Source: Streptococcus parasanguinis (GTDB lineage: Bacteria > Bacillota > Bacilli > Lactobacillales > Streptococcaceae). From it: a DNA stretch of 64,000 nt. The notes below the pieces were generated by a model. That model saw nothing but the letters and a program-made list of their open reading frames with translations, searched no databases and had not been told where the DNA came from. The position numbers were made by a program, and so were the translations under genes. The stretch is taken from NCBI RefSeq assembly GCF_016648855.1, contig NZ_JACLQU010000009.1:25704-89703 (forward strand). The letters are read 5' to 3'. Shown here piece by piece: positions 9,052-19,681 of the stretch (the stretch's first letter is position 1; every line of letters begins with the position of its first letter).

Positions 9052-10395
9052 TTAGAAAGTTTGGCGTTTGGCCTTTCGTTCCGCCCGACCACGCGCACGG
9101 TTTTCAGCTCGCTTAGCTTTTCTCCTCTTTTCATCAACTGCCCATTTGATTTTTTTCTTGTAGCCTGGTTTGATTTTTTTCTTTTTCTTCTTCACCAGAC
9201 CAATCATTTCGATATCGAGTTTCTCTTGCTTTTTCTCACGATTGGCCCGTCTATCCCGATCATAAGTATCTTCAATAACCCCATTTTTCAACACTTTCGG
9301 TACGAAACGAATTCCCATTTTTTCTAGTTCACGGATATCTGAATCATCACTCGGTTGATAAAGAGTAATAGCGACACCTGGTAGACCATTGCGCCCTGTC
9401 CGACCGACACGGTGGACAAAGAAAGAAAGATCTTGTGGAATAGCATCGTTGATGACATGACTCACCCCTTCGATATCAATTCCACGAGCCGCTAAATCTG
9501 TGGCCACAATATACTCAAAATCAAGATTTTTAACCTGATTCATGATCCGTTTCCGTTCACGTGGTGGGATATCTCCGTGAATCTTTGCCACTTTCAATCC
9601 CTGAGCCACCAAATAGGCATGGAGATCATCTGCTCTCGTTTTGGTATTAACGAAAATCATGGCCAAATAAGGTTGCAAGGTCTTGGTCAATTGGTAAATT
9701 TGCTCATTTTTATCCCGACCCTTGGTGGAAACCAGCCAATTATCGATGGTATCTGAAATCACCGTCTTAGTCTTAATTTGCTCCATGACTGGGTTTGAGA
9801 GATATTTTTTCAAGAAAGGCTGCAATTTTTGCGGAATGGTGGCTGAAAAAACTAAAAATTGCAGTTGTTGCGGAAGACTTGAAGCAATCTTATCCACAGT
9901 AGACAAGAATCCCATGTCCAGTGTCATATCTGCCTCATCCACCACAAAAGTATGGGCCTTATGAATAGCCAGATCACCCGATGCAACCAGATCATAAATC
10001 CGGCCTGGAGTTCCAATCACGATATGTGGTTGTTTGACCTGGAGTTTTTCAATCTGACGGCTTTTATCCGTTCCTCCAACATAATTTACAATCCGAATCT
10101 CTTTTTCAGAATGACTAGCGATTTGACGAGCAGCTTGGTAAATTTGCGTCGCCAACTCCCGACTAGGAGCCGTGATGACCGCTTCTACTTGTTGGCTGTC
10201 TTCATTTAAGGTTTGAAAAATCGGCAAGAGGAAAGTATGGGTTTTCCCAGAACCTGTCTTTGACTCTCCTACCAAATCATTTCCAGCTAGGACAATCGGA
10301 ATTAGTTTTTCCTGTACTTCGGTTGCTTCTCTAAAATTGATTTCTTTCAGTGCCTCTTGAATATAGGGCTTAAAATTAAACTCTGTAAATTTCAT
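9052..10395 (-). CDS. DEAD-box RNA helicase (CshB-like)
   Basis: A 447-residue ATP-dependent RNA helicase, probably acting in ribosome assembly or RNA decay. Motifs run in order: Q-motif region, Walker A SKTGSGKT (about residue 45), PSREL, GTPGR, DEAD (VVDEADMTLDMGF), SAT (FSATIP), ARGID and HRVGRTGR. A very basic C-terminal tail (KKKKKKIKPGYKKK) follows and likely binds RNA. The start at 10395 is preceded by AAAGGA at good spacing. The ATG six codons upstream overlaps that ribosome site. CshB is the nearest relative I recognise, but which DEAD paralogue this is remains uncertain. Confidence 0.92.
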   Translation of the reverse strand: MKFTEFNFKPYIQEALKEINFREATEVQEKLIPIVLAGNDLVGESKTGSGKTHTFLLPIFQTLNEDSQQVEAVITAPSRELATQIYQAARQIASHSEKEIRIVNYVGGTDKSRQIEKLQVKQPHIVIGTPGRIYDLVASGDLAIHKAHTFVVDEADMTLDMGFLSTVDKIASSLPQQLQFLVFSATIPQKLQPFLKKYLSNPVMEQIKTKTVISDTIDNWLVSTKGRDKNEQIYQLTKTLQPYLAMIFVNTKTRADDLHAYLVAQGLKVAKIHGDIPPRERKRIMNQVKNLDFEYIVATDLAARGIDIEGVSHVINDAIPQDLSFFVHRVGRTGRNGLPGVAITLYQPSDDSDIRELEKMGIRFVPKVLKNGVIEDTYDRDRRANREKKQEKLDIEMIGLVKKKKKKIKPGYKKKIKWAVDEKRRKAKRAENRARGRAERKAKRQTF

Positions 10396-10500
10396 TTTCT
10401 CAGTTCCTTTCATGATCTCTATTATTATATCAGAAAAGCTGTCTTCTTGCCTCTCTTATGGGTCATTTTTCCTAACCAGCGAAGTCTCTCTGAGTCAGCA

Positions 10501-10532
10501 AAAAAACGATGGGCAAGCCCACCGTCGTTTTA
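10501..10532 (-). terminator. Intrinsic terminator at the end of mraY
   Basis: AAAACGA and TGGG pair with CCCA and TCGTTTT with a small bulge. The mraY stop codon is in the stem base. It ends the rsmH-ftsL-pbpX-mraY operon. Confidence 0.75.
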
Positions 10533-11522
10533 TAGGTAGAGAAGGACTAGAGTCACGACACTTGTCACCAAGGCAATGCTCCACATAAAGGCATCCACTT
10601 TCCATTCTGACCAGTTTTGCCCATTGCCAGAAAGGCCACCCAGTTCTAAATGATGGTGGAAAGGAGTCATTCGGAAAATCCGACGTCCTTCCCCGTAACG
10701 TTTCTTGGTCCATTTGAAATAGGTCACTTGTAGCATCACTGAACCTGTTTCAATGACATAGACCAGACCAATCAAGAGCAGCGTCCACTCGACATGCAAA
10801 GCCATTGACAAGGCTGCAAGCATCCCTCCAAGAGCTAGACTACCGACATCTCCCATAAAGATTTTAGCTGGCTTGTGGTTGAAGACAAAAAATCCTAGCA
10901 AGGCCCCAATCATACTCAAGGTGACAAAGAGAATGTCCCATTTCCCTTGCATATAGGCAATAAAGGAATAGGCACTCAGGCTAATGGCAACGGAGATGCT
11001 GGCTAATCCATCAATCCCATCTGTCAAATTGACAGCATTTGAAAAACCAACCAACCAAAATAAAGCAAAGAGAATGTAGAAATGGCCCAAGTAAAGTTCA
11101 TATCCGAAAACATTCAAAAGGCTTCCTGCACCGTGGCGTTCAGAAAAAATATAGAAGATGATTCCACCAACAAGTTGAAGGGCCAATTTTTGTTTTGGGT
11201 TAAGACCTTCATTAATCTTACGAAAAACTTTTAAAAAGTCATCCAAAAATCCAACAATTCCATAAAGAATCAAGATAAATAGAATCAGTTGAACAGAGCG
11301 CGTGAAATTTCCAGTCAATACGGTAACGACAAAACTAACTAGAACGGCTGTAATGAGAAATACAACTCCACCCATTGTCGGAGTGCCAGCTTTCGCTTTG
11401 TGTTGTTTCACATCTTCATGCATTTGTTGCCCAGAAATATGAGCACGATGGTAAAATCGAATAAAGGCTGGAATAGCAGCCACTGTTAATAGAAACGATA
11501 CAAGGATCGTAGCAATATACAT
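10530..11522 (-). CDS. mraY: Phospho-N-acetylmuramoyl-pentapeptide transferase
   Basis: Makes lipid I by transferring phospho-MurNAc-pentapeptide to undecaprenyl phosphate at the inner face of the membrane. The 330-residue polytopic protein has the catalytic DDFLK (about residue 95), [10 protein letters not shown] and the HHHLEL motif, all intact. It starts one base after the pbpX stop and ends the division/wall cluster. In streptococci, mraY lies with pbpX rather than in a mur cluster. Confidence 0.96.
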   Translation of the reverse strand: MYIATILVSFLLTVAAIPAFIRFYHRAHISGQQMHEDVKQHKAKAGTPTMGGVVFLITAVLVSFVVTVLTGNFTRSVQLILFILILYGIVGFLDDFLKVFRKINEGLNPKQKLALQLVGGIIFYIFSERHGAGSLLNVFGYELYLGHFYILFALFWLVGFSNAVNLTDGIDGLASISVAISLSAYSFIAYMQGKWDILFVTLSMIGALLGFFVFNHKPAKIFMGDVGSLALGGMLAALSMALHVEWTLLLIGLVYVIETGSVMLQVTYFKWTKKRYGEGRRIFRMTPFHHHLELGGLSGNGQNWSEWKVDAFMWSIALVTSVVTLVLLYL

Positions 11523-11523
11523 C

Positions 11524-13806
11524 TTAGTCTCCTAATGTTAACGTAATCTTTTTAGTTTTATTAAGTGAGGTGTTCATTTTGACACTTTGTTTGGTTACTT
11601 TCTTTCCACTACCTTTATAGGTAATCTCAATTCCAGTCCATTCTCCAAAGATGTCCGCATTTTTCTTTGTCCAACCGTACATATCTGGAACCGCATCAAA
11701 GTCTTCTGTCAATAACAATACTTGCTGATTGGCTTTGACTTTAGAGCCTACATCCACAGACATCTTGCGGATATTTTTCCCGGTTCCTAGGACAATTGGT
11801 TGCACCAAATTGCGACGCAATTCCTCTGAATAAGCACCTGGGCTCAGATTTTGTTTCAGATTCAACTCCTTAGAGAGAGTTTCTACTGAAGGGATTTTGT
11901 AGGTCGTTTCTTTGGTCACATCATCCAAAGTTGGTGCCTCTGATGTTAGATGCAATTCGTCTTTTAAAGCAACTGCATCTTCCAAAATAGGATTGACCAG
12001 CTCTTCCCAGCTGGTGAATGAGAATTTCACTTCTGGTTGTTGGACCGTCACATACATGATGAATTCAGGATCTTCTGCAGGTGTCATGGCTACAACCGAG
12101 TAGATATAATCATTTTCTCCTTGCAAGTATCCTTGATCTGTCGCCATTTGGGCAGTCCCTGATTTCACCGCAACGTTTTGACCGGGTACCTGAATGATGG
12201 GTCCATCACTGTACAAGGTTCCATACTCTGGATCTGTTCCGACGGTGATCATATAGTTCCGTGTCTGTTGTGCAGCTGATCCTGAAACTGGTTTTCCAAC
12301 AACTTCTTTTTTTGATTTGCGGGCTGTGTCTGATTTTTTATCGTAAATAGCACTAATAAACTTCGGCTCCAACATTTGTCCATCATTAGCGATGGCACTA
12401 AAGGCCCGTAACATTTGGGTTTGACTGACGGAAATCCCTTGACCGAAGGAAGACATGGCCTGACTGACATAGTTATCCCCTGGAAGACCCCCGTAAGCTT
12501 CATTTCCCATTCCAAAACGGGTCGGAAGACCGAATTTAAAGCGGGTTAGGTAGTCCATCCAGACAGCATTTCCCATCTTTTGCTCCAAGCGGGTCATCCC
12601 CACGTTACTTGAGTAAGCAAAGCCTTGTGCGATATTCATATAGCGACCTTCAGACAGTCCCATATTGACATCCCAGTCACGGATGGTCGCATCTTTTACT
12701 TGTAGTTCGTTACTGTAGTATACTTCATTATAGGCTGGGAAGGTTCCATGATCAATCGCCGAAGCTAATAACATGACCTTCATCGTTGAACCCGGTTCAT
12801 ATTGATCTTGATAAAGGATGGTATTCCAGGTTTTCAAGTTTTTCAGATCCAACCCTTGTTTGGTATCCGCATTATAGGTTGGACGTTGCGTTGTCGCTAG
12901 GATCTCTCCAGTTTTTGCACTCACAAGAGTCGCACTAACATACTTTCCTTTTACTTTTTCTTGGAAAACATCCATTCGCGTCTCAAGGTAGGTTTGTAAT
13001 TCTGCTGAAATGGTCGTATAGACATCTTTTCCATCTTCTGTTTTGACAGAAACCTTATCTGAACCAGGAACGATATTGCCGTTTCGGTCTTTGTCATAGG
13101 TGATAACCCCATTTTGACCAGCGAGAATACGATCGAGGGATTTCTCCATCCCTGATTGCCCCTTCAGAGTTTTATTACCCTCTTTATCTTCTTGAAGAGA
13201 GGCCTGGCCTATAAATTGAGAGGCAAAAACTCCGTTTTTATAGCTCCGATTTGGACTAGTTGTAAAAGCAACCCCCTCAATCTTCGCTGCTTCCATAGCA
13301 TCACGGATAGCTGTCATAGTACTATAAGTGATGCCGTTTCCGTTCGCCCCAAAAGAAACCTGTTTCAATTTCTTTTGCGACAACTGTTGAATAACGTAAT
13401 CCTCATCCATCCCTAAGTACTGCTTCAAGATTTCTGCTACTTTTTTAAATTGGCTCTCTTCTACATAGAGGATTTTCCCGGTTGCTGATTTGTACTTTTT
13501 ATCAATAACGGCATAAACGTTATAGGTCGTAGCATCTTCAGCAATTACTGCTCCATTTCGGTCATAGATCGTTCCACGTTTTGCAGGAACAATAACCGTC
13601 TGCTCATGGACTTTTTTTGCTTGATCCGATAAGGTCACACCGAATTTTTTGTCAGTCCCAATAATCATTGCAAAATTAATCAGAAAGAGAAAAAAGAGGA
13701 AAATCGCCAGTACACTGAGATTTTTCCCAACTTGTTTTCGATTCTGATCCGGCAAGCGACGTTTCTTTATCGAATACCTGATTAAAAATTTTTTAAATTT
13801 ATTCAT
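11524..13806 (-). CDS. pbpX: Penicillin-binding protein 2x
   Basis: Class B PBP that cross-links septal peptidoglycan with FtsW. There is a short cytoplasmic tail, one membrane segment (about residues 32-50), a dimerisation domain, the transpeptidase with STMK ([10 protein letters not shown], about residue 340), SSN (YSSNVGM) and KSG (VAVKSGTAQ), then two C-terminal PASTA domains. The ATG at 13806 (MNKFKKF) gives about 760 residues. It overlaps ftsL by eight bases. Alleles of this gene set beta-lactam susceptibility in the genus. I see no internal break and cannot judge mosaicism. Confidence 0.96.
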   Translation of the reverse strand: MNKFKKFLIRYSIKKRRLPDQNRKQVGKNLSVLAIFLFFLFLINFAMIIGTDKKFGVTLSDQAKKVHEQTVIVPAKRGTIYDRNGAVIAEDATTYNVYAVIDKKYKSATGKILYVEESQFKKVAEILKQYLGMDEDYVIQQLSQKKLKQVSFGANGNGITYSTMTAIRDAMEAAKIEGVAFTTSPNRSYKNGVFASQFIGQASLQEDKEGNKTLKGQSGMEKSLDRILAGQNGVITYDKDRNGNIVPGSDKVSVKTEDGKDVYTTISAELQTYLETRMDVFQEKVKGKYVSATLVSAKTGEILATTQRPTYNADTKQGLDLKNLKTWNTILYQDQYEPGSTMKVMLLASAIDHGTFPAYNEVYYSNELQVKDATIRDWDVNMGLSEGRYMNIAQGFAYSSNVGMTRLEQKMGNAVWMDYLTRFKFGLPTRFGMGNEAYGGLPGDNYVSQAMSSFGQGISVSQTQMLRAFSAIANDGQMLEPKFISAIYDKKSDTARKSKKEVVGKPVSGSAAQQTRNYMITVGTDPEYGTLYSDGPIIQVPGQNVAVKSGTAQMATDQGYLQGENDYIYSVVAMTPAEDPEFIMYVTVQQPEVKFSFTSWEELVNPILEDAVALKDELHLTSEAPTLDDVTKETTYKIPSVETLSKELNLKQNLSPGAYSEELRRNLVQPIVLGTGKNIRKMSVDVGSKVKANQQVLLLTEDFDAVPDMYGWTKKNADIFGEWTGIEITYKGSGKKVTKQSVKMNTSLNKTKKITLTLGD

Positions 13807-14134
13807 CACTACTTGCACTCACTGTTTTTCGATTTTCTTTTTGCAGCTTCATTCCTTGGGAGCTAGCCAACTGTGATAAGCGGTCATAACGTGTTAATTC
13901 ATTGACCTCTTGACGAACATCTGCCAATTCCGTCTTTTTGGCTTCTAGTTCCGTATTCAAATCAGTCAACTCACTCTGTACTTGTAAAATTCGTGTCTGC
14001 ATAAAGACGATACTAATGGCTAAAATCACAGCTGTTAAGACAATCGACCCATAAAAAGCCTTTTCTACTCTAGAGAAACGGCGAAAGTGGTCTTGCAATA
14101 CCTGTGTTCTTGTTCTCTCATCTCTTGCTGCCAT
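13799..14134 (-). CDS. ftsL: Cell division protein FtsL
   Basis: A 111-residue bitopic division protein with a basic cytoplasmic N-terminus, one membrane segment ([20 protein letters not shown], about residues 24-45) and an extracellular coiled coil with heptad-like Leu/Val spacing ([18 protein letters not shown]). It acts with DivIC and DivIB to recruit PBP2x/FtsW. AGAGGA precedes the ATG. It lies between rsmH (11-bp gap) and pbpX (overlap), the standard order. Confidence 0.92.
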   Translation of the reverse strand: MAARDERTRTQVLQDHFRRFSRVEKAFYGSIVLTAVILAISIVFMQTRILQVQSELTDLNTELEAKKTELADVRQEVNELTRYDRLSQLASSQGMKLQKENRKTVSASSDE

Positions 14135-14145
14135 ATCAATTCCTC

Positions 14146-15096
14146 TTACTTGTGTATTTTTCGAGCAACCCGTAATTTTGCTGAATGAGATCGATTATTT
14201 TCCTCAAGCTCTTCTTCACTTGGCAAAATAGGTTTCCGGTTGACTAACTCCATCTTTGGTTTCAAATCATCTGGAATAAAGGGAAGCCCCTTTGGAACCT
14301 CAACCGTCGAAGCTTCTTTAAACAATTGTTTGGTCAATCGATCCTCTAACGAATGAAAGGTAATCACAGAAATACGACCATCGAGGGCCAACAAATCCAT
14401 GGCTTGCTGAATCGATTCATCCGCCGCTCCCAGTTCATCATTGACTTCGATACGAATGGCTTGGAAGATCTGTTTAGCAGGATGACCCTTTTTCTTGAGC
14501 TCCTTAGCTGGTTTAGCAGATTTAATAATCTCTGCTAATTCCGTTGTCGTTTCAATCGGTTTAATTGCTCGTGCTTGCTCAATTTTCCGCGCAATTTGCT
14601 TGGAAAATTTGTCCTCTCCATATTTGAAAAAAATACGGACTAGATCATGGTAATCGTAGCTATTTACGACCTCATAGGCTGTCAAGGAAGCTTCTTGATT
14701 CATCCGCATGTCTAACGGCGCATCTTTCTTGTAAGAAAATCCGCGTTCCCGTTCGTCTAACTGAGGACTAGAGACACCTAGATCATAACAGATTCCATCA
14801 ATTTCAGTCACACCCAATTCGTTTAGACGTTCCTTTAAATGACGAAAGTTATCCTTAATGAAGGTCACCATGCCTTTCTCGATGAATGGAGCTAAACGAA
14901 TCTTAGCATTCTCAATTGCATGCTGATCTTGGTCAAAGGCATAAAGATGGCCCGATTCATTTAATTTTGTTAACAAATATTCGCTGTGGCCTGCTCCACC
15001 CAATGTGGCGTCTACATAGATCCCATCTGGCTTAACATCCAGCATATCGATCGTTTCATGAAGCAAAACCGTTACATGATGAAATTCTTTACTCAT
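14146..15096 (-). CDS. rsmH: 16S rRNA (cytosine-1402-N4)-methyltransferase
   Basis: RsmH/MraW methylates N4 of C1402 in the decoding centre of 16S rRNA using SAM. The SAM-binding loop [10 protein letters not shown] is at about residues 29-38, with [10 protein letters not shown] and the conserved EVNDELGA and ITFHSLEDR motifs. The length is 316 residues. It is the first gene of the ftsL-pbpX-mraY operon. The ribosome site ahead of the ATG is weak (AAAG only). Confidence 0.96.
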   Translation of the reverse strand: MSKEFHHVTVLLHETIDMLDVKPDGIYVDATLGGAGHSEYLLTKLNESGHLYAFDQDQHAIENAKIRLAPFIEKGMVTFIKDNFRHLKERLNELGVTEIDGICYDLGVSSPQLDERERGFSYKKDAPLDMRMNQEASLTAYEVVNSYDYHDLVRIFFKYGEDKFSKQIARKIEQARAIKPIETTTELAEIIKSAKPAKELKKKGHPAKQIFQAIRIEVNDELGAADESIQQAMDLLALDGRISVITFHSLEDRLTKQLFKEASTVEVPKGLPFIPDDLKPKMELVNRKPILPSEEELEENNRSHSAKLRVARKIHK

Positions 15097-15217
15097 ATCT
15101 TTACTATTTTACCACAAATGGGTCCAAGATGCACTCCTGAAAGAAAATTCACTAACTAATCTTATCTGACCTTTTTGGATCCTACAAAATACCTAGAAAG
15201 GCTTGATTTCACTTGTT

Positions 15218-15240
15218 TCCTCTAGGATTTATGATACAAT
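15218..15240 (+). promoter_or_regulatory. Extended -10 promoter for the 59-residue ORF
   Basis: TTGTTT and TACAAT are 16 bases apart, with TGA immediately before the -10. The -10 ends six bases before the ATG at 15247, so the predicted transcription start falls at or next to the start codon. Confidence 0.6.
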
Positions 15241-15246
15241 ATTCTT

Positions 15247-15426
15247 ATGAAAATAAGAAAACAGATTCTCATCCCACTTTTATTGGTCGATGCTATCGCT
15301 CTCTACTTTTTTCTAACCACTATTGAGGCTTGGATTTTTTGGCTTGCTGCCCTGATCCTAGTCGGCTCACTTTGGTGGCTCAAAAAAGCAATTCAAGGAC
15401 AAAAAACAGAGATGGAAGAAAACTAA
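15247..15426 (+). CDS. Small membrane protein, 59 residues
   Basis: Short ORF beginning MKIRKQILIPLLLVDAIALY. Two hydrophobic segments (about residues 7-24 and 28-46) are separated by a short turn with Glu-Ala-Trp, then a polar tail ends in EMEEN. I recognise no family. It is supported by an extended -10 promoter immediately upstream and a terminator that begins inside its 3' end. It is the only plus-strand gene between pbp1a and hit. No ribosome site is visible, consistent with a leaderless message. The function is unknown. Confidence 0.6.
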   Translation: MKIRKQILIPLLLVDAIALYFFLTTIEAWIFWLAALILVGSLWWLKKAIQGQKTEMEEN

Positions 15427-15446
15427 TTTCTCCCACCTCTGTTTTT
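15403..15446 (+). terminator. Terminator of the 59-residue ORF
   Basis: AAAACAGAGATGG pairs with CCACCTCTGTTTTT (one mismatch) around an 18-base loop. The left arm is coding and the right arm is beyond the stop. Confidence 0.65.
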
Positions 15447-15496
15447 CTTTTAACCACTCCAAGAAACCCCTAAAAAAGCAAATAGCTCTGAAATAA

Positions 15497-15522
15497 TAAA
15501 AACTCACCTAAGGGTGAGTTTT
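15497..15522 (-). terminator. Intrinsic terminator of the APC permease gene
   Basis: AAAACTCACC and GGTGAGTTTT pair around a short loop just past the permease stop. The A/T-flanked stem suits termination in both directions. Confidence 0.75.
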
Positions 15523-15527
15523 GCAGT

Positions 15528-16910
15528 TTATTTACTATGTTTCCAATTGCTGTAAATTCCAAAGAGGATGATCCAGATGGTTGCTCCAATCGCTCCAATG
15601 TATGTTGATTCTTGCAAGAAGAGACAAACGAATACGAAGAGGAAGAAAACAATGGTCAATGGATTCAACACTTTATAGGCTGGCATGACAAAACCATCTG
15701 GCATAAATTCTTTCGATTTACGGTACTTAAGATGGGCAAGCATAGTCAAAATGTAAATAGCAATGTAGACACCAGAAGAAGATGCCGTAATCAAGGCAAA
15801 AGCATCTGAGACACCTGGCAAGACATTGATAAAGGCTGAAACAGCAACCACAATCGCAGAAAAAATAATCGCGCGACTTGGAATCCCCATACGAGATAAG
15901 CTATTCAGTTTCAAACGATTCATCACTTTACTGTTTGGTGTTTCCTTTGCAATCTGGTACAAGTGACGCCCTGTTGAATAGAGGGTAGAATTCAAGGAAG
16001 ATGCAGCAGCTGTCAGTACGACAAAATTAATCAATCCTGCTGCCCACTTGATTCCTACCATCTGAAAGACCGTTACAAACGGTGACTTATTGACAGGAAG
16101 CTGTTGCCAAGGGAAAATAGCCATAATCGCTAACAAAGCCCCTACATAAAAAATTACAATTCGGATTGGAATTTCTTTAATAGCTTTTGGCAATACTTGG
16201 CGAGGATTAGCTGTTTCAGAAGTGGTAATCCCAACAAACTCAATCGCTTGATAAGCAAAGAAGACCATTTGGAAGGCCATGACGAACTTGACCCAACCAT
16301 TTGGAAACATTTGAAAACCACTAGTAATATTAGTTAAACTAGCGTGTCCAGCTGGTGTTTCAAAGTTCGTCGTCACCATAAAGATCCCTGTTGCGATCAG
16401 GGCTAAAATCGTGACAATCTTGATCATTCCAAACCAGAATTCAACCTCTCCAAAAACCTTCACAGCGATCAAGTTTACACAACTTAAAAGCGCTAAAAAG
16501 ATAATTTGAATCTGCCAGGCTGGCCAATTTGGAAACCAAAGCTGGACATAGTTGGAAACAGCCGTGATCTCTGCCATTCCCAAAAATACCAAGGAGACCC
16601 AATAGGACCATCCTGAAAAATAACCCCAACCTTTTCCTAGATACTTGGTGATAAAGTTGATAAAGGTGTGTTGATCAGGGTCCATATAAAGCATCTCTCC
16701 GATCGCCCGCATCATCAAGTACATGAAGGCGCCAGTCAGCATATAGACTAAAATAATAGAGGGACCTGTCAAAGAAAGGGAACGACCGGCTCCAAGAAAG
16801 AGTCCTGTCCCGATGGTTCCTGCAATAGCGATCAGCTGAACATGCCGATTTTGCAGACCACGAACCATCCCATTTTCGTTTTCTTCACCAGGATGATGTT
16901 TTTTTGACAT
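15528..16910 (-). CDS. APC-family amino-acid permease (CycA-like)
   Basis: A 460-residue, roughly 12-segment amino-acid:cation symporter. The N-terminus NRHVQLIAIAGTIGTGLFLGAG and the first-helix GTIGTGLF motif place it in the amino-acid transporter (AAT) group. Similarity is closest in my memory to D-serine/D-alanine/glycine transporters (CycA), including MYMDPDQHTFINF and GWSYWV. The exact substrate is uncertain. Its own terminator follows, and it looks monocistronic. Confidence 0.85.
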   Translation of the reverse strand: MSKKHHPGEENENGMVRGLQNRHVQLIAIAGTIGTGLFLGAGRSLSLTGPSIILVYMLTGAFMYLMMRAIGEMLYMDPDQHTFINFITKYLGKGWGYFSGWSYWVSLVFLGMAEITAVSNYVQLWFPNWPAWQIQIIFLALLSCVNLIAVKVFGEVEFWFGMIKIVTILALIATGIFMVTTNFETPAGHASLTNITSGFQMFPNGWVKFVMAFQMVFFAYQAIEFVGITTSETANPRQVLPKAIKEIPIRIVIFYVGALLAIMAIFPWQQLPVNKSPFVTVFQMVGIKWAAGLINFVVLTAAASSLNSTLYSTGRHLYQIAKETPNSKVMNRLKLNSLSRMGIPSRAIIFSAIVVAVSAFINVLPGVSDAFALITASSSGVYIAIYILTMLAHLKYRKSKEFMPDGFVMPAYKVLNPLTIVFFLFVFVCLFLQESTYIGAIGATIWIILFGIYSNWKHSK

Positions 16911-17037
16911 ATGATTACTCCAATTCTTTTTCTGTACATTTTCAGAAAAGTATACTTCAAATTTTCACACAATCTACTATACCATGTTTTTAAAAATTGG
17001 TCAATCTGGTCCAGAATATTCTGAATTTTAAAGATAC

Positions 17038-17072
17038 AAAAGAGTGCTGGAGTCTATTCCAGCACTCTTTTG
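17038..17072 (-). terminator. Intrinsic terminator of the glycine operon
   Basis: A 13-bp stem (AAAAGAGTGCTGG/CCAGCACTCTTTT) lies directly after the DUF896 stop and closes the glyQ-glyS-DUF896 transcript. Confidence 0.85.
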
Positions 17073-17073
17073 A

Positions 17074-17331
17074 TTATGAATTAGGATCATCGAGACTACG
17101 GCCATGCAAACCTTTTTCCCGTTGCACTTGCCGTAGTTTCTCAGGTGTTACATCGTTACCTTCTTCATCCACAATTTTGATACCTTCAATGTGGTGACGA
17201 ACGGAGCGACGATAACCTTCAATGTATTCTTCACGAAGTTTTGCTTGTTCCACTGTTTCTTCTGGAGTCAAACCTTCTGTTTTTTTCTTTTTAGCCAGCT
17301 CATTGATTCGAGCGATTTTTTCAGGTGTCAT
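17074..17331 (-). CDS. DUF896 family protein (YnzC-like)
   Basis: An 85-residue cytoplasmic protein beginning [20 protein letters not shown], with [14 protein letters not shown] as the family core (residues 1-55) and a conserved C-terminal extension ending [11 protein letters not shown]. Its Bacillus relative YnzC has been linked to the SOS-induced yneA operon, but its biochemical role is unknown. Here it follows glyS by 32 bases and so likely shares glycine T-box control, as in other streptococci. Confidence 0.85.
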   Translation of the reverse strand: MTPEKIARINELAKKKKTEGLTPEETVEQAKLREEYIEGYRRSVRHHIEGIKIVDEEGNDVTPEKLRQVQREKGLHGRSLDDPNS

Positions 17332-17363
17332 AATAAGACCTACTTTCTACCTGTTATCAGTAA

Positions 17364-19400
17364 TTATTTTGTGTTCAATTGGTTGAAGGCTGCAACAGCG
17401 TTGGCTTTCGCTACAAGGCCTGCAAGAAGGGCCAAACGGTTGTTTTTAACAGCCTCATCTTCTGCCATAACCATGGTATTGTCAAAGAAAGCATCAATGA
17501 CTGGGCTAAGAGCAAAGAGTTGAGCCAATTTGTCGCTAGCTGAACCGGTCAATTCAAGTTCTTCAATTGCTTTAGCAAGAGCTTTTTCTTGATCATTTTC
17601 AAAGAGACTAGCATCTACTGCTACTGAAGCATTTGCTTTTTCTGCCAAGTTGAAAGCACGTGAGAGGGATTCAACAGCTGCCTTATAACCATCGGTCTTC
17701 GCAGCTTCTGAAAGAGCTTCAGCTGCTTCCAGCATATCAGCCACGACAAAGTTTGAACCAGTAAGAACAGCGTCTTTGATATCTTTTGGTGTGCGTCCCA
17801 TCATCTTGTCCACACGCGCCTTGATGAAGTTGAGCACTTCTGCTTGATTGTCATAGGAAAGGCTATCAAATGAAAGTCCGTAAAGGCTATCAATCAACTC
17901 ATCCATCGGAATATGCCAGCCAAAGGCATCCAAGATTCGAACAATCCCTTGTGTTGCACGACGAAGCGCATAAGGGTCATTGGAACCTGATGGAATCAAG
18001 CCAACTGAGAAGAAGGAAAGGAGGGTATCCAATTTATCTGCAAGGGCAAGGATAGCACCAACCTTAGTCTCTGGAAGGGCTCCGTCTGCTGAATCAGGAA
18101 GGTAGTGCTCACGGATAGCTATCGCTACCGCAGCATCTTCACCAGCGAGGAGGGCGTATTTTTCACCCATGATTCCTTGCAATTCATCGAACTCTCCGAC
18201 CATACCCGTCAAGAGGTCAAATTTGTAAATTTCAGCTGCACGAGCGACAGCTGCCGTTTCTTCAGCAGTCAAACCAGCTTGCTCAGCCAATGACGCTGCA
18301 ATAACACCCGCACGGGCCATGTGTTCTGAAAGAGAACCGATTTTTTCATGGAAGGTTACATTCGCCAATTTAGCAACCAGATCTTCAATCTTGAGTTTTT
18401 GGTCTTCACGCCAGAAGAATTCACCGTCTTCAAGACGTGCCACCAATACTTTTTCATTTCCTCGAACGACATTTTCCAAGTGCTCAGCGTTCCCATTACG
18501 AACTGAGATGAAGTTTGGTTTCAGCTGACCATCAAGGTCACGTACAACAAAGTAACGTTGGTGCGTTTCCATTGAGGTCACCAAAACTTCTTCTGGAACA
18601 TCCAAATATTTAGTGTCAAAACTTCCCATAAAGGCAGTTGGGTATTCGACCAAGTTCAAGACTTCGTTCAAAAGTCCTTCTTCGATTTGAACTTGAACAC
18701 CTTGTTCTGCTTCGATGGCCTTGATTTGCTCACGGATCATGTTTTCACGTTCTTTGCTATCCGCAATCACGTAAACCGTGCGAAGGTCTTCTTCATAAGA
18801 ATCCGCATTGGTAATTTCCACTTCATGTCCAAGGAAACGGTGGCCACGACTAACACGACCTGACTGGATATCCAAGAAATCAAGGACAAGCGCTTCGTCG
18901 CCCAAAAGAACGATCAAGGTGTGAACTGGGCGAATGTATTCAAATGTGTTGTTAGCCCAGTGCATGCTAACAGGGAAGGTCAATGAAGCAAGCACTTCTG
19001 GAACGCCAGCCAAGACTTCTTTGGCAGGTTTTCCAGCTTCGTGTTTCGTGACATAAACGTACTCTTCACCCTTGACTTCACGAAATTCGATATCATCAAC
19101 GGTCAAGCCTTTTCCACGAACGAATCCTTGAGCCGCTTTTGAGAAGTTTCCGTCTGCATCCAAGGCGATTTTCTTAGAAGGTCCTTTAAAATCTTCGGTC
19201 AAATCCGATTGTTGATCCGCCAAACCAATCACACGTACAGCCAAACGGCGTGGCGTTGAGAAGGTTTGAATGCTTTCGTATGAAAGACGGTTGTCATCCA
19301 AGAAGGCTGCCATTTTCTCACCGAGTTGTTTTTCACTTGGTGTGACAACGTAGGCTGGCAACTCTTCAAGTCCAAGTTCTACTAATAAGTTTTTTGTCAT
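17364..19400 (-). CDS. glyS: Glycyl-tRNA synthetase beta subunit
   Basis: The tRNA-binding and editing-like subunit of the alpha2-beta2 glycyl-tRNA synthetase. At 678 residues it has the full family length. It begins [15 protein letters not shown] and contains [14 protein letters not shown] and the HD-like REHYLP region, with a C-terminal anticodon-binding (DALR-like) domain. It is separated from glyQ by 281 bp carrying a palindromic element, which is unusual because the two subunits are normally close together. Confidence 0.96.
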   Translation of the reverse strand: MTKNLLVELGLEELPAYVVTPSEKQLGEKMAAFLDDNRLSYESIQTFSTPRRLAVRVIGLADQQSDLTEDFKGPSKKIALDADGNFSKAAQGFVRGKGLTVDDIEFREVKGEEYVYVTKHEAGKPAKEVLAGVPEVLASLTFPVSMHWANNTFEYIRPVHTLIVLLGDEALVLDFLDIQSGRVSRGHRFLGHEVEITNADSYEEDLRTVYVIADSKERENMIREQIKAIEAEQGVQVQIEEGLLNEVLNLVEYPTAFMGSFDTKYLDVPEEVLVTSMETHQRYFVVRDLDGQLKPNFISVRNGNAEHLENVVRGNEKVLVARLEDGEFFWREDQKLKIEDLVAKLANVTFHEKIGSLSEHMARAGVIAASLAEQAGLTAEETAAVARAAEIYKFDLLTGMVGEFDELQGIMGEKYALLAGEDAAVAIAIREHYLPDSADGALPETKVGAILALADKLDTLLSFFSVGLIPSGSNDPYALRRATQGIVRILDAFGWHIPMDELIDSLYGLSFDSLSYDNQAEVLNFIKARVDKMMGRTPKDIKDAVLTGSNFVVADMLEAAEALSEAAKTDGYKAAVESLSRAFNLAEKANASVAVDASLFENDQEKALAKAIEELELTGSASDKLAQLFALSPVIDAFFDNTMVMAEDEAVKNNRLALLAGLVAKANAVAAFNQLNTK

Positions 19401-19429
19401 GTTTTTTCCTTTACAAAATTCTTCTTTTT

Positions 19430-19600
19430 GATAGGCACCTTAGGTACTGGGGACGTCGCTAACTAACTTTGTGAGACTGTTGGAAATCTTCTGTCTCCTT
19501 GACATCGATTTCCAACAGTCTCATCAAAGTGGATTTAGCCAACTGATTTTTGAACCTAACGTTTCAAAAATCCCCATATAGCAGTACAGCGGTGCCTATC
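19430..19600. repeat. 171-bp self-complementary element between glyQ and glyS
   Basis: The outer ends are GATAGGCACC (19430-19439) and GGTGCCTATC (19591-19600). Further in, GTACTG pairs with CAGTAC and GGGG with CCCC. The core is a 17-bp perfect inverted repeat (TGAGACTGTTGGAAATC, 19472-19488, with its complement at 19507-19523), extended by ACTTTG/CAAAGT with a one-base bulge. The whole segment can fold into one long arm. It has no coding capacity and looks like a miniature inverted-repeat element. Confidence 0.75.
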
Positions 19601-19606
19601 CCTTTA

Positions 19607-19660
19607 GCAAGTCTCCGACTTGCCTCTGGGTAGCCGTACGGGCTCACTTTGTTTGCCCAT
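19607..19660. other. Two short hairpins after glyQ
   Basis: GCAAGTC/GACTTGC around TCC (19607-19623), then an imperfect stem near 19627-19658 pairing AGCC/GGCT and GGG/CCC. These lie between the glyQ stop and the palindromic element. They have no T-run, so they could be processing or stabilising structures rather than terminators. Confidence 0.4.
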
Positions 19661-19681
19661 TTTCCATTCTTGTAACTCTTT

